Assembly: GCF_002256285.1 (NCBI RefSeq)
Contig: NZ_NKJE01000004.1
Span: forward strand, 1 to 64,000
DNA length: 64,000 bases
Direction of reading: 5' to 3'
From: Flavobacterium sp. BFFFF1
GTDB taxonomy: Bacteria > Bacteroidota > Bacteroidia > Flavobacteriales > Flavobacteriaceae
Shown here: one piece after another, positions 45,495-54,934 of the stretch
How positions within the stretch are numbered: the first letter of the stretch is position 1
How the letters are laid out: the number at the start of each line of letters is the position of its first letter
Program-made: the position numbers and the translations under genes
Notes under the pieces: generated by a model
The model's database searches: none
Seen by the model: the letters and a program-made list of their open reading frames with translations, nothing else
Told to the model about the DNA's origin: nothing

Positions 45495-45959
45495 CTATTC
45501 TGATAATTTCATTGTCAAAACAATTCCTATGGATTCCAAAACCAATCGGACATTGTTTTTATTTACTTGACGAACTATTCCTGAATGGCTTTTGAACGGT
45601 CCATCGGGAATAACCATCGTATCGCCGGGCCTGATACTTTCAATTTCGAACGCTGCCTTTTCATTTGAAAGCCATTTCTTTATGGTTTCAATTTCGTGAT
45701 CTTTCACAATCGCAGGCACGCCCAGCCAAAATAAATATCTTAAAACTCCTTTTACACTGAATACACTGTTCCGGTCTTTTTCGTCCAGATTTACAAAAAT
45801 GTAGGATGAAAACAGCGGAACTTCAATTTTTTTCTTTCTATCGGACCACTGTCGGATTGTGGCTATCAGGGGACAATAGTTTTCAATCCCAATTTTAGTC
45901 AACTGTTCCGAAGTTTTTCTTTCGGCTTTAGGATTTGTGTAAAGTACATACCATGGCAT
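45495..45959 (-). CDS. UpxY/NusG-family transcription antiterminator
   Basis: 154 residues. NusG N-terminal domain (WYVLYTNPKAERKTSEQL, CPLIATIRQWSDRKKKIEVPLF, YIFVNL) and a KOW-type C-terminal domain (RPGDTMVIPDGPFKSHSGIVRQVNKNN). NusG paralogues of the UpxY/RfaH type bind RNA polymerase and let it read long surface-polysaccharide operons. It is unusual in being the eighth gene of the block rather than the first. All genes downstream of it lack terminators for about 30 kb, consistent with its role. It starts five bases after the rfbB stop. Confidence 0.9.
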   Translation of the reverse strand: MPWYVLYTNPKAERKTSEQLTKIGIENYCPLIATIRQWSDRKKKIEVPLFSSYIFVNLDEKDRNSVFSVKGVLRYLFWLGVPAIVKDHEIETIKKWLSNEKAAFEIESIRPGDTMVIPDGPFKSHSGIVRQVNKNNVRLVLESIGIVLTMKLSE

Positions 45960-45964
45960 AATTC

Positions 45965-47011
45965 CTATTGGCTGTATTTTTCATAATAGTCCCTATAAGC
46001 ACCGGATCCAATATTTTCCAGCCACTTCTCGTTATTGAGGTACCAATCAACCGTCTTTTCGAGGCCTTGCTCAAATGTGACTGATGGTGACCATCCCAGT
46101 TCAGTGTTAATCTTTGACGCATCAATAGCGTACCGAAGATCATGTCCTGGCCTGTCCTTAACGTAGGTGATCAGCGCGGCTGATGTTCCCGCTGCACGAT
46201 CGAGTTTTTTATCCATTACCGCACAAAGCAGTTTAATAAGATCGATGTTCTGCCATTCGTTAAAACCCCCAATATTGTATGTCTCCCCAGCTATTCCGCT
46301 ATGAAAAACAAGGTCAATCGCCGCAGCATGGTCTTCTACATAAAGCCAATCGCGGGTATATTTTCCATCGCCATAAACGGGTAATGGAATATGATGTATA
46401 ATGTTGTGTATAAAAAGCGGAATCAGTTTTTCGGGAAACTGGTTTGGCCCATAATTGTTTGAACAATTGGTGATGATGTAGGGCATTCCGTAGGTTTCTC
46501 CATAAGCCCTGACGAAATGGTCCGAACTTGCTTTGGAGGCAGAATAAGGCGAATTGGGATCGTACGGCGTATGTTCCGTAAACAGGCCCTGACTTCCGAG
46601 CGTTCCATAAACCTCATCGGTACTGATATGATAAAACAACTTACCTTCCCAATTTCCGTGCCATAGTTTCCGGAAAGCGTTCAAAAGATTCATCGTTCCC
46701 ATAACGTTTGTCTTTACGAATGCCAGCGGATCTTCAATAGACCGGTCAACATGGGATTCTGCAGCAAGATGAATGACATTTTCAAACTGGTGTTCCTCAA
46801 AAAACTCATTGATAAACGCCTCGTTTACAATATTGCCTTTTACAAAATGATAATTATGAAACGTCTCGATATCACTAAGATTCTCAGGATTCCCAGCATA
46901 CGTCAATGCGTCCAAATTGTAAACCGTATAATTCGGGTATTGTTTTAAAAAAAGTCTCACCACATGTGATCCGATAAATCCCGCGCCACCTGTTATAAGT
47001 ATTTTTTTCAT
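45965..47011 (-). CDS. rfbB: dTDP-glucose 4,6-dehydratase
   Basis: 348 residues. ILITGGAGFIGSHVVRLF, HLAAESHVDRSI, STDEVYGTLG, SPYSASKASSDHFVRAYGETYGMP and NCSNNYGPNQFPEKLIPL are the RfbB pattern, with TDE and YXXXK in place. It makes dTDP-4-keto-6-deoxyglucose. No rfbA, rfbC or rfbD is in the window, so the rest of the pathway must be coded elsewhere or the product is used otherwise. Confidence 0.93.
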   Translation of the reverse strand: MKKILITGGAGFIGSHVVRLFLKQYPNYTVYNLDALTYAGNPENLSDIETFHNYHFVKGNIVNEAFINEFFEEHQFENVIHLAAESHVDRSIEDPLAFVKTNVMGTMNLLNAFRKLWHGNWEGKLFYHISTDEVYGTLGSQGLFTEHTPYDPNSPYSASKASSDHFVRAYGETYGMPYIITNCSNNYGPNQFPEKLIPLFIHNIIHHIPLPVYGDGKYTRDWLYVEDHAAAIDLVFHSGIAGETYNIGGFNEWQNIDLIKLLCAVMDKKLDRAAGTSAALITYVKDRPGHDLRYAIDASKINTELGWSPSVTFEQGLEKTVDWYLNNEKWLENIGSGAYRDYYEKYSQ

Positions 47012-47022
47012 CGGTTAAAAAT

Positions 47023-48420
47023 TTAATTGCTGCGACCAACAGATTGAAAAATAAATCCGATTTCTTTCATCTTGTCGGCATCGAGTATATTTCGCCCGTC
47101 AAAAACAAAAGCGGGCTTCTGCATATTATCATATATTTTCTTCCAGTCGTAACCCTTAAATTCATCCCATTCCGTTAAGATAGCAACTGCATGTGCGCCT
47201 TTGCACACTTCGTAAGGATCCTGCATGACCGAAATCCCTTTTTTATTGTCTTCCGGTTTACGGCTTTCAAGATAATTGAGGTCTTCAAGCACCTGATTTT
47301 CCTTTACCTGAGGATCAAAAACGGATATATTTGCCTGTTCATTCAGCAGGTAATCTGAAACATAAATTGCTGCAGATTCCCGTGTATCATTCGTGTCTTT
47401 CTTAAAAGCCCAACCAAGAAACGCAATTTTTTTTCCGGATACGGTATTATAGAGTGTCTGTACGATATTTCTTGCGAACCGCCTTTTCTGGTGGTCATTC
47501 ATGATAATGACCTGCTCCCAGTAGTCGGCAACTTCATTCAGTCCGTAGGATTTAGCGATGTAAACGAGGTTCAGTATATCTTTCTGGAAACAAGACCCTC
47601 CAAAACCTACCGATGATTTCAGGAATTTTGGACCGATACGGCTGTCCATACCGATAGCACGCGCGACTTCATCAACCGCAGCACCTGTTTTCTCGCAAAG
47701 TTCAGACATTGCGTTTATTGAAGATACCCGTTGTGCTAAAAATGCGTTGGCAGTAAGTTTTGACAGTTCGGACGACCATACATTCGTGGTAAGAATCCTG
47801 TCCGCAGGTACCCAATTTGCATATACTTCAACCAGTGCATTAATTGCTTCCTGTCCTTCTGGGGTCGTATCACCTCCAATCAGCACGCGGTCTGGCATCA
47901 AGAGATCCTGAACAGCCGTTCCTTCTGCAAGAAATTCGGGATTGGAAAGAATCTGGAATTGGACACCATTTCCTGTATTTTCAAGAATGCTCTTAATGGC
48001 TTCTGCTGTCCTTACCGGTAAGGTAGATTTTTCCACGACAATTTTATCGTTTTTAGCCACAGAGGCGATTTGCCTTGCACATAGTTCGATATATTTTAAA
48101 TCAGCCGCCATGCCTTTCCCAAGACCATACGTTTTAGTTGGCGTATTTACTGAAATGAAAATCATGTCTGCCTCATCAATTGCTGCATTTACATCAGTTG
48201 AAAAGAAGAGGTTCCTATGTCTCGTTTTGCCCACCAGCTCACTTAAACCTGGCTCGTATATTGGAATATTATTTACGTCTTCATCATTCCATTGCGCTAT
48301 TCTCGCAACATTCAGGTCAACTACAGTAACTTTAATATGCGGACATTTTTCTGCAATAATTGCCATCGTTGGACCCCCAACGTAACCAGCCCCTATGCAA
48401 CAAATATTTGTGATTTTCAT
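47023..48420 (-). CDS. UDP-glucose 6-dehydrogenase
   Basis: 465 residues, the long form related to eukaryotic enzymes. [54 protein letters not shown] and the active-site Cys in [17 protein letters not shown], then [19 protein letters not shown]. It oxidises UDP-glucose to UDP-glucuronate, a substrate for the epimerase at 44383-45393. It is 44 bases after the next dehydrogenase gene. Confidence 0.93.
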   Translation of the reverse strand: MKITNICCIGAGYVGGPTMAIIAEKCPHIKVTVVDLNVARIAQWNDEDVNNIPIYEPGLSELVGKTRHRNLFFSTDVNAAIDEADMIFISVNTPTKTYGLGKGMAADLKYIELCARQIASVAKNDKIVVEKSTLPVRTAEAIKSILENTGNGVQFQILSNPEFLAEGTAVQDLLMPDRVLIGGDTTPEGQEAINALVEVYANWVPADRILTTNVWSSELSKLTANAFLAQRVSSINAMSELCEKTGAAVDEVARAIGMDSRIGPKFLKSSVGFGGSCFQKDILNLVYIAKSYGLNEVADYWEQVIIMNDHQKRRFARNIVQTLYNTVSGKKIAFLGWAFKKDTNDTRESAAIYVSDYLLNEQANISVFDPQVKENQVLEDLNYLESRKPEDNKKGISVMQDPYEVCKGAHAVAILTEWDEFKGYDWKKIYDNMQKPAFVFDGRNILDADKMKEIGFIFQSVGRSN

Positions 48421-48464
48421 TTTAGATAAATTATGTTTTAACTAAGGTTATACCTGATGTAAAA

Positions 48465-49739
48465 TTAGAGTCTCCCATCGGCGCGGTTGCCCAGAATTCC
48501 TTTCACATCGTACAAAATAGCATTTTCATTTTTCAATGCGTCATAATCCAGTTTGAGGAATTCATTGTGTGAAACTCCCAATACGACCGCATCAAACTGT
48601 TTATTTGGGATATCGCGGGTTGTTTCGAGCGCATACTCATGAGATACCTCAGCGGGATTTGCCCATGGATCAAAAATTGTGACCCGTATTCCGTAATCCT
48701 CGAGCGCGGCAATGACATCGACAATTTTCGTATTCCTGACATCCGGGCAATTTTCTTTAAATGTAATTCCAAGCATCAGCAATTCGGCGCCGTTGACAAC
48801 GATTCCCTTTTTTATCATCAGTTTCACGACCCTTGATGCTACATACTCACCCATACTGTCGTTAAGTCTTCGGCCCGCAAGGATGATCTCAGGGTGATAT
48901 CCTGTTTCCTGTGCTTTTTGTGCCAGGTAGTAAGGATCTACGCCGATGCAGTGTCCGCCCACAAGTCCTGGCTTGAATGGAAGAAAATTCCACTTCGTGC
49001 CTGCTGCTTCCAGAACGGCATGCGTATCGATTTCCAAAAGATTAAAAATTTTCGAAAGCTCGTTTACGAATGCGATGTTGATGTCGCGTTGTGAGTTTTC
49101 AATAACCTTCGCTGCTTCTGCCACTTTGATTGTGGGGGCGAGATGGGTTCCCGCAATGATTACCGACTTATATAAATCATTTACTTTGATACCAATTTCA
49201 GGAGTTGAACCTGCAGTAACCTTTAAGATTTTCTCAACAGTATGTTCCTTATCACCAGGATTGATGCGCTCCGGAGAATAACCAGCAAAAAAATCGACAT
49301 TAAATTTCAACCCGCTGACACGTTCCAACACGGGTACACATTCGTCCTCGGTGACACCGGGATAAACGGTGGATTCATAAATTACGATATCGCCTTTCTT
49401 CAGGACTTTACCTACCGTTTCGCTCGACTTGTAAAGTGGTGTTAAGTCAGGCCTGTTATTCTTGTCTACTGGTGTCGGTACAGTAACCACGAAGTAGTTG
49501 CAGTCCTTAATGTCCTCAAGATTAGAGGAACAGAGCAGTCCAATATCTCCGGCGGAAGAATTTTTTAAAAGTACGGACTCAAGTAACGACTTCTCGATTT
49601 CGAGTGTACTGTCTATCCCCGAATTTAACTCGTTGATTCTCGTTTGGTTGATATCGAATCCAACGACCGGATATTTTGTTGCAAACAATCGTGCCAACGG
49701 CAATCCAACATATCCCAAACCTATAACTGCTATCTTCAT
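48465..49739 (-). CDS. UDP-N-acetylhexosamine 6-dehydrogenase (WbpA/TviB type)
   Basis: 424 residues. AVIGLGYVGLPLARLFA, VTVPTPVDKNNRPDLTPL, ESTVYPGVTEDECVPVLE and the catalytic Cys in GLVGGHCIGVDPYYLA; then GITFKENCPDVRNTKIVD. This sequence pattern is typical of enzymes oxidising UDP-GlcNAc or UDP-GalNAc to the uronic acid (Vi antigen TviB, Pseudomonas WbpA), not UDP-glucose. Pairs with the 4-epimerase gene just upstream. Confidence 0.9.
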   Translation of the reverse strand: MKIAVIGLGYVGLPLARLFATKYPVVGFDINQTRINELNSGIDSTLEIEKSLLESVLLKNSSAGDIGLLCSSNLEDIKDCNYFVVTVPTPVDKNNRPDLTPLYKSSETVGKVLKKGDIVIYESTVYPGVTEDECVPVLERVSGLKFNVDFFAGYSPERINPGDKEHTVEKILKVTAGSTPEIGIKVNDLYKSVIIAGTHLAPTIKVAEAAKVIENSQRDINIAFVNELSKIFNLLEIDTHAVLEAAGTKWNFLPFKPGLVGGHCIGVDPYYLAQKAQETGYHPEIILAGRRLNDSMGEYVASRVVKLMIKKGIVVNGAELLMLGITFKENCPDVRNTKIVDVIAALEDYGIRVTIFDPWANPAEVSHEYALETTRDIPNKQFDAVVLGVSHNEFLKLDYDALKNENAILYDVKGILGNRADGRL

Positions 49740-49749
49740 TGTATAAATT

Positions 49750-50721
49750 TTATTTTAAGTTGTTCCAATACCATGACACGGCTTCCTTCAAGCCCTCTGG
49801 CATGGAAAATTGCGGATTGTATCCAAGTAATGTCCTGGCTTTGTCAATGCTTGCCAGAGAGTGCGGAATATCGCCAGCCCGGTTAGGACCGTAAATAACA
49901 TCTACCGTGGCAATCGCCGGATCGTGTTCTGAAAGGAATTGTTTTAGGTAACCGACGAGATCGTTAAGTGTTGTACGATCGCCAAAAGCAGTATTGTAAA
50001 CTGTATTCACGGCTTCGGGATTGGTTGTCGTCATCGCGAGCTCGTTCATCTGGATGACGTTGTCTATATAAGTAAAATCTCTGGAAAAATTACCGTCTCC
50101 ATTGATTACCGGACTTTCATAATTCATGAACTGCATTACGAATTTAGGGATCACTGCGGCATAAGCACCATTGGGATCCTGCTTCCTTCCAAACACATTA
50201 AAATAGCGGAGACCAATGGTTTCCAATCCATATGTCCTGCTGAAAATTTCAGCATATAACTCATTTACATATTTTGTAATGGCATATGGAGACAGCGGTT
50301 TGCCGATAATGTGTTCCACTTTGGGCAAATTTTCTGAGTCGCCATAGGTTGACGAGCTTGCCGCATACATAAAACGCTTTACCCCGGCATCACGGCTGGC
50401 CACCAGCATGTTCAGAAACCCGCTGACGTTTACGTCATTGCTGGTAATGGGATCATTTATGGATCTGGGGACTGAGCCTAATGCGGCCTGATGGAGCACG
50501 TATTGCACACCATTGACAGCATCGACACAATCCGACATGTTCCTGATATCACCCTCGATGAGTTTGAAATTTTGGTTTTGAAATAAGTGCGCGATGTTGT
50601 GCCTGTGCCCAGTGGCAAAATTATCCAGGCAAACCACGTTATAGCCTTTTCCAATAAAATACTCGCAAAGATTTGAACCAATAAATCCTGCGCCCCCTGT
50701 AATTAATATTGTAGTCTGCAT
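49750..50721 (-). CDS. UDP-GlcNAc/UDP-GlcNAcA 4-epimerase (WbpP/TviC type)
   Basis: 323 residues. ILITGGAGFIGSNLCEYFIGKG, CLDNFATGHRHNI, LHQAALGSVPRSI, SSSTYGDSENLP, SPYAITKYVNELYA and RYFNVFGRKQDPNGAYAAV match WbpP/TviC. With the adjacent 6-dehydrogenase it would supply UDP-GalNAcA or UDP-GlcNAcA. It ends ten bases before that gene. Confidence 0.92.
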   Translation of the reverse strand: MQTTILITGGAGFIGSNLCEYFIGKGYNVVCLDNFATGHRHNIAHLFQNQNFKLIEGDIRNMSDCVDAVNGVQYVLHQAALGSVPRSINDPITSNDVNVSGFLNMLVASRDAGVKRFMYAASSSTYGDSENLPKVEHIIGKPLSPYAITKYVNELYAEIFSRTYGLETIGLRYFNVFGRKQDPNGAYAAVIPKFVMQFMNYESPVINGDGNFSRDFTYIDNVIQMNELAMTTTNPEAVNTVYNTAFGDRTTLNDLVGYLKQFLSEHDPAIATVDVIYGPNRAGDIPHSLASIDKARTLLGYNPQFSMPEGLKEAVSWYWNNLK

Positions 50722-50790
50722 TCCGAAAATTTGTGCAAATATATAATTTATAATTTCATTAACAGCTGTTAACCCTGATTGGAAATGTCA

Positions 50791-53277
50791 TTAATCTCCG
50801 CTTCGATCTTTTGGCTTAGTTTTCCGACGGACAAATTTCCAAATTCTGGAGATAATATTTTTAGGCTCATCATCTTCATGATAGCCGTTTGAATAACTGC
50901 CATAACCGTAGCCGTATCCATAACTGTACCCATATCCGTAGCCATATTTGGCTTTACTTTCAAAGCTATTTAAAATGATGCTGACATTATCGATCTCATT
51001 TCGCTTATACCTTGTATTAAGCAGTGTGATCATGTCTTTTTTTGTAAAATTCTGTCGGATTACATATAATATAATATCAGAATAAGGCGCCAGTTCCAAA
51101 GCGTCGGAAACAAGACCAATTGGAGGGGTATCCAAGACGATGTAATCATATTCTTTTTTAAGCAGGTCCAACATTTTTATCATGGCATCACTCAGGATTA
51201 GCTCCGCGGGATTTGGAGGTATGGGACCGGAAGTGATTACGTCAAGAAAAGGAATATGTGTAGGCTGTATAATCTCTTCCAGGCTTTTTTGTCCAATGAG
51301 ATAGTTTACTGCTCCAATATCATTGCTTATATTAAAATCATCAAAAATCTTCGGCTTTCTTAAATCTAATCCGATGATAATGGTCTTCTTCTCGCTCATT
51401 GCAAAGACCGTTGCAATATTGATGGAACAGAACGTTTTTCCTTCACCACTTACGGAAGATGTAATCATCAGCGTTTTAGCGCCTTCAACGCTCTTCTTTT
51501 TGTAAAGGAACTGAAGCGACGAACGGATTGCCCTAAAAGACTCGGAAAGCGCTGACTTCGGTCTTTCAAAAACGGAAAGATTCGACTCTGTGTGCTTTTT
51601 TCCCACGACGCCAATCAGTGGAATAGAAGTCAATTTTGCAACGTCATCCGTATTCTGAATGGAGTTGTTCAGGAAGAAAATTCCGAAAACAAAAAGAAGC
51701 GGAATGATAAATCCCAGAAACAATGCCAGCACATAGTTTACACCCGTCTTAGGCCCGACGAGCCCGCCACCCACATCCTTTGCCGGATCAATAAAGCGGA
51801 TGTCTGATACATTTGCTGCCTTGACGATATCCGCTTCACTGCGTTTCTGTAGGAAAGTGTTATAAATGTTGCTGTTCAAATCATATTTACGCTGGATTTT
51901 GATCAGTTCCTGCTGATCCTCGGGAAGTTGTTTTATGGAACTTTCGGCTTCATTAATATTACCGCTGATCATATTCAGTTCATACTGCAGCGATGATTTC
52001 GCTGTGGCAATATTTTCAAGCAATACGTTTTTAATCGCCTGCATTTGGTTATCAAAATCTTTGAATATCTTCTCGCTCTTGACGGCATATTTCATTTCTG
52101 AACGTTGTGTAGAAAGCGATATTAATTTGGAAACATTCACCACAACATTTGGATCGTCAATACCAGCTACAGACGGCGCAGGAAGTTTTGAGAAATCGGT
52201 ACTGTTCTTTAGGTATGATTTGAGGGAATTATAATACGCTAATTTTCTTCCAACTTCATCCTTTTTCACATCAAACTCAAGGAGGCGATCACTTATCTGC
52301 TTTCCTCCTTCTTCAATCTCTACAATATTTTTACCTTTCGTAAAAGCCTTTAATTCATCGCCGGTTCGCTTTAGTTGCTCTTCCATTGCAATCATCGTAC
52401 TGTCGATGAACGAAATGGTATTGGTAGCGAACTGGTTTTTAGCTGAAAGTTGGTTGTCGCGCAATACCTGTACTGTGGTATTAAGATACTCTACAATCCT
52501 TGCTTTGTTTGTCCCTTGCAACGACAATTTCAGAATTGAGCTCCCTTTAGCATCGATCTCCACATTGATTCCCTGATAACCGGAAACCACTCCGTCAAAA
52601 CTTCCAAAACTTACAAAGTACTCGTTACCGACATAATACCCGGGGTTGTCTTTGATTTCCAACTGCCAGTTTAAAAATGGCAGGATAACCTTCTGACCGG
52701 TCTTGAAATTGGCCTGGTATGTCCCTTTAGCAACCGCCGTCGTTCCAATGGAATTGTCTGAATACAAATAAAGCTGAGCGCTATCTCCTGAAAAATCAAT
52801 AGTTATTTGATATGTGTTTTCGCTCAGGAATTTAATCTTAATTAATGTGCCGGCCAGTTGCCCATATTTTTTGTCAATATTTACGAAAAATGGAATCTCG
52901 CCATAGGCATCAACAAGATTGTATTTTCCTTGCTTGAGATAATTAATATAATATTGCAGTTTACTGACCACCAACTCATTATGGGATCTTGATTTTAAAG
53001 TAGAGGCAATTGTCTGTACCTGGTCCGAAGTTCCACCCCAATTAAAAACCAAGCTTGTGTTCGAAGTGAAAAACGGATTGCTTTCTTCTTTAACTGAAAT
53101 CGTTGTCTCAAGCCCATATATTTTTTCCTTGCGAATATTAGTCTGGTACGCAAGGGTAAATGCAATAACCCAACTTACCAGAAACCACCTCCAGTAACTG
53201 GCCGTTTTGATTAGAAATCCTTTGAAATCAAAACTATTCTCGCTTTCGAAAAAAGAAAAATCTTTGGTATCCAGCAT
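50791..53277 (-). CDS. wzc: Polysaccharide co-polymerase/tyrosine autokinase (second copy)
   Basis: 828 residues. Same layout as the kinase at 12655-15075: helix near 30-47, Wzz/GNVR periplasmic coiled coil, second helix (about 517-540), Walker A (SSVSGEGKTF, about 607-616), Walker A' (IIGLDLRKPK) and Walker B (YIVLDTPPIG, about 716). The C-terminal tail has ten Tyr in an irregular Gly/Ser-Tyr run followed by an acidic stretch (HEDDEPKN), less regular than in the first copy. It starts five bases after wza2 and probably forms the main export complex for the long operon. Confidence 0.93.
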   Translation of the reverse strand: MLDTKDFSFFESENSFDFKGFLIKTASYWRWFLVSWVIAFTLAYQTNIRKEKIYGLETTISVKEESNPFFTSNTSLVFNWGGTSDQVQTIASTLKSRSHNELVVSKLQYYINYLKQGKYNLVDAYGEIPFFVNIDKKYGQLAGTLIKIKFLSENTYQITIDFSGDSAQLYLYSDNSIGTTAVAKGTYQANFKTGQKVILPFLNWQLEIKDNPGYYVGNEYFVSFGSFDGVVSGYQGINVEIDAKGSSILKLSLQGTNKARIVEYLNTTVQVLRDNQLSAKNQFATNTISFIDSTMIAMEEQLKRTGDELKAFTKGKNIVEIEEGGKQISDRLLEFDVKKDEVGRKLAYYNSLKSYLKNSTDFSKLPAPSVAGIDDPNVVVNVSKLISLSTQRSEMKYAVKSEKIFKDFDNQMQAIKNVLLENIATAKSSLQYELNMISGNINEAESSIKQLPEDQQELIKIQRKYDLNSNIYNTFLQKRSEADIVKAANVSDIRFIDPAKDVGGGLVGPKTGVNYVLALFLGFIIPLLFVFGIFFLNNSIQNTDDVAKLTSIPLIGVVGKKHTESNLSVFERPKSALSESFRAIRSSLQFLYKKKSVEGAKTLMITSSVSGEGKTFCSINIATVFAMSEKKTIIIGLDLRKPKIFDDFNISNDIGAVNYLIGQKSLEEIIQPTHIPFLDVITSGPIPPNPAELILSDAMIKMLDLLKKEYDYIVLDTPPIGLVSDALELAPYSDIILYVIRQNFTKKDMITLLNTRYKRNEIDNVSIILNSFESKAKYGYGYGYSYGYGYGYGSYSNGYHEDDEPKNIISRIWKFVRRKTKPKDRSGD

Positions 53278-53282
53278 AAGGT

Positions 53283-54077
53283 TTAGTTTTTAAGCAGTAA
53301 GAATGTGGTTGTAGCAAGTGACAACAAAGTAATTATCGTGGACAAAGACTCTATTCCCGTCTTACCAGTTCCCCAGGATTTTTGCTTCAATGGCTTTATA
53401 TAGATGTAATCGTTTGGCTGAACGTAATAATAAGGACTTTGCATTACGTTTATATCCGTGAGATCGATGTCGTGCATTTCTGTGCCGTATGGGTACTGCC
53501 GAATGATGGTTACACGCTTACGATCGCCTGTAATCGTGATATCATTGGAATTAGCAATGGCATCCATAATAGTAACTTTCTCCTGAAACAATGTCTTTGT
53601 ACCAGGCGAACCAATCTCCCCATTGATTGTAAATCGGAGTCCGGCCAATTTTACGGTCACGAAAATATCCGCTTCCTTATTAAAATAAACCTCCAGAAGG
53701 TCCTTTTCTATTTCTTGCCTGACCTCTTCCAATGTAAAACCCAGGACATTCATTTCTCCTAATATCGGAATCCTGATATTGCCATGATCATCTACTGTAA
53801 ACCCATCGAAATAAAGGGATTGTTCAGATTCTGATGCGTTAGCTTCCCCACTTGGCGAAGGGTTAAAAATGGTTACCAACTTCGGGTCAATTGCTTTGAT
53901 AGAAATCCTCACAACATCGTTGGTCTGAAGCCTGTAAGGTTTTAACGACACCGGACTGATGGGACCCGTCACCACAGAATCATCATTTCTTTGAAGATAG
54001 GTCATATCTTTTGTTGAAATGCACGAAGTAAAAAATAATCCACAAGACAATAATATGCAAAGCGTCCGTAACGTCAT
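53283..54077 (-). CDS. wza: Outer-membrane polysaccharide export lipoprotein (second copy)
   Basis: 264 residues from the ATG at 54077. Lipobox FTSC (Cys19); Poly_export domain (YRLQTNDVVRISIKAIDPKL), SLBB-type domain (LRFTINGEIGSPGTKTL, GDRKRVTIIRQYPYG) and a hydrophobic C-terminal segment. First gene of the 41-kb block. The in-frame TTG at 54098 is rejected as a start because it lies inside the -7 box of the likely operon promoter. Confidence 0.92.
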   Translation of the reverse strand: MTLRTLCILLSCGLFFTSCISTKDMTYLQRNDDSVVTGPISPVSLKPYRLQTNDVVRISIKAIDPKLVTIFNPSPSGEANASESEQSLYFDGFTVDDHGNIRIPILGEMNVLGFTLEEVRQEIEKDLLEVYFNKEADIFVTVKLAGLRFTINGEIGSPGTKTLFQEKVTIMDAIANSNDITITGDRKRVTIIRQYPYGTEMHDIDLTDINVMQSPYYYVQPNDYIYIKPLKQKSWGTGKTGIESLSTIITLLSLATTTFLLLKN

Positions 54078-54095
54078 TTTAAGTGTATTAGCAAA

Positions 54096-54103
54096 CAAAT
54101 ATA
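54096..54103 (-). promoter_or_regulatory. -7 box at the head of the polysaccharide operon
   Basis: TATATTTG on the minus strand, exact TAnnTTTG, between recR and wza2. Transcription would start about 13 bases before the wza2 ATG. No clear -33 TTG. Confidence 0.5.
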
Positions 54104-54143
54104 GGCTTTCCTTTATAATTATGAAATTCCTGGAAGATATTGC

Positions 54144-54764
54144 TTAATTGTTTTTAAAGGAATTTTCAAACGGAACCCGTTGTAGGATACTTCTGCCTAA
54201 CGTGACCTCGTCGGCATATTCCAGTTCGTCACCTACGGCAATGCCGCGGGCAATCGCCGAAGTAATAATCCCATATTCACTGATTTGCTTGTAAAGGTAA
54301 AAGTTTGTGGTGTCACCTTCCATCGTAGAGCTCAGCGCAAAAATTAGTTCGCGCACGCTACCCTGCCTGACTTTATCTACCAATGTTCCGATTTTAAGCT
54401 GGCTTGGTCCTACGCCATCAATCGGTGAAATCTTACCGCCAAGCACGTGGTAAATTCCCTTAAACTGCCGCGTATTTTCGATAGCCATGACGTCACGGAT
54501 GTCTTCGACCACACATATTAAAGCGTGATCGCGGTTGGCATTCGCGCAAATTTCACATATTTCAGCATCGGAAATGTTATGGCAGCTTTTGCAAAACTTC
54601 ACCTCAGATCGCATAGCCATGATCGCTTCGGAAAGAAAAACGGTTTGTTCCTTAGGCTGCTTGAGTAAATGCAATACCAAACGCAACGCCGTACGCTTCC
54701 CGATTCCTGGAAGTTGTGACATTTCGTCGACTGCCTTTTCCAATAATTTTGATGAAAATTCCAT
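54144..54764 (-). CDS. recR: Recombination mediator protein RecR
   Basis: 206 residues, the normal RecR length. Helix-hairpin-helix [16 protein letters not shown], a four-Cys zinc motif ([16 protein letters not shown]), a Toprim domain ([14 protein letters not shown]) and the C-terminal [13 protein letters not shown]. It acts with RecF/RecO in loading RecA at gaps. The ATG at 54764 is chosen over a TTG at 54788. It marks the conserved right boundary of the polysaccharide island. Confidence 0.97.
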   Translation of the reverse strand: MEFSSKLLEKAVDEMSQLPGIGKRTALRLVLHLLKQPKEQTVFLSEAIMAMRSEVKFCKSCHNISDAEICEICANANRDHALICVVEDIRDVMAIENTRQFKGIYHVLGGKISPIDGVGPSQLKIGTLVDKVRQGSVRELIFALSSTMEGDTTNFYLYKQISEYGIITSAIARGIAVGDELEYADEVTLGRSILQRVPFENSFKNN

Positions 54765-54768
54765 GCCG

Positions 54769-54776
54769 CAAATGTA
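54769..54776 (-). promoter_or_regulatory. -7 box of recR
   Basis: TACATTTG on the minus strand, exact TAnnTTTG, with a weak GTG 19 bases upstream (54796-54798). It ends five bases before the ATG, so a leaderless or nearly leaderless message is implied. Confidence 0.35.
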
Positions 54777-54934
54777 ATTAATTAGCAAATGAGGTCACGA
54801 GAAAATTAGACAATTGTGAGGAACAGATTATGGAACCCCGCAACGCCCTTATACCATTTCATGCCATTATCTGACTATCGAATTAACCAATTATCTAATT
54901 TTCTTCGTATTTTGCCCCTATCAACAATCAAACC

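Noticed and set aside
12655..54077. Mobile element or IS remnants flanking the polysaccharide island
   Set aside because: No transposase-like frame, terminal inverted repeats or target-site duplication was seen at either boundary.
54765..54788. TTG-started extension of RecR
   Set aside because: The ATG at 54764 gives the normal 206-residue RecR, and the extension crosses the -7 box.
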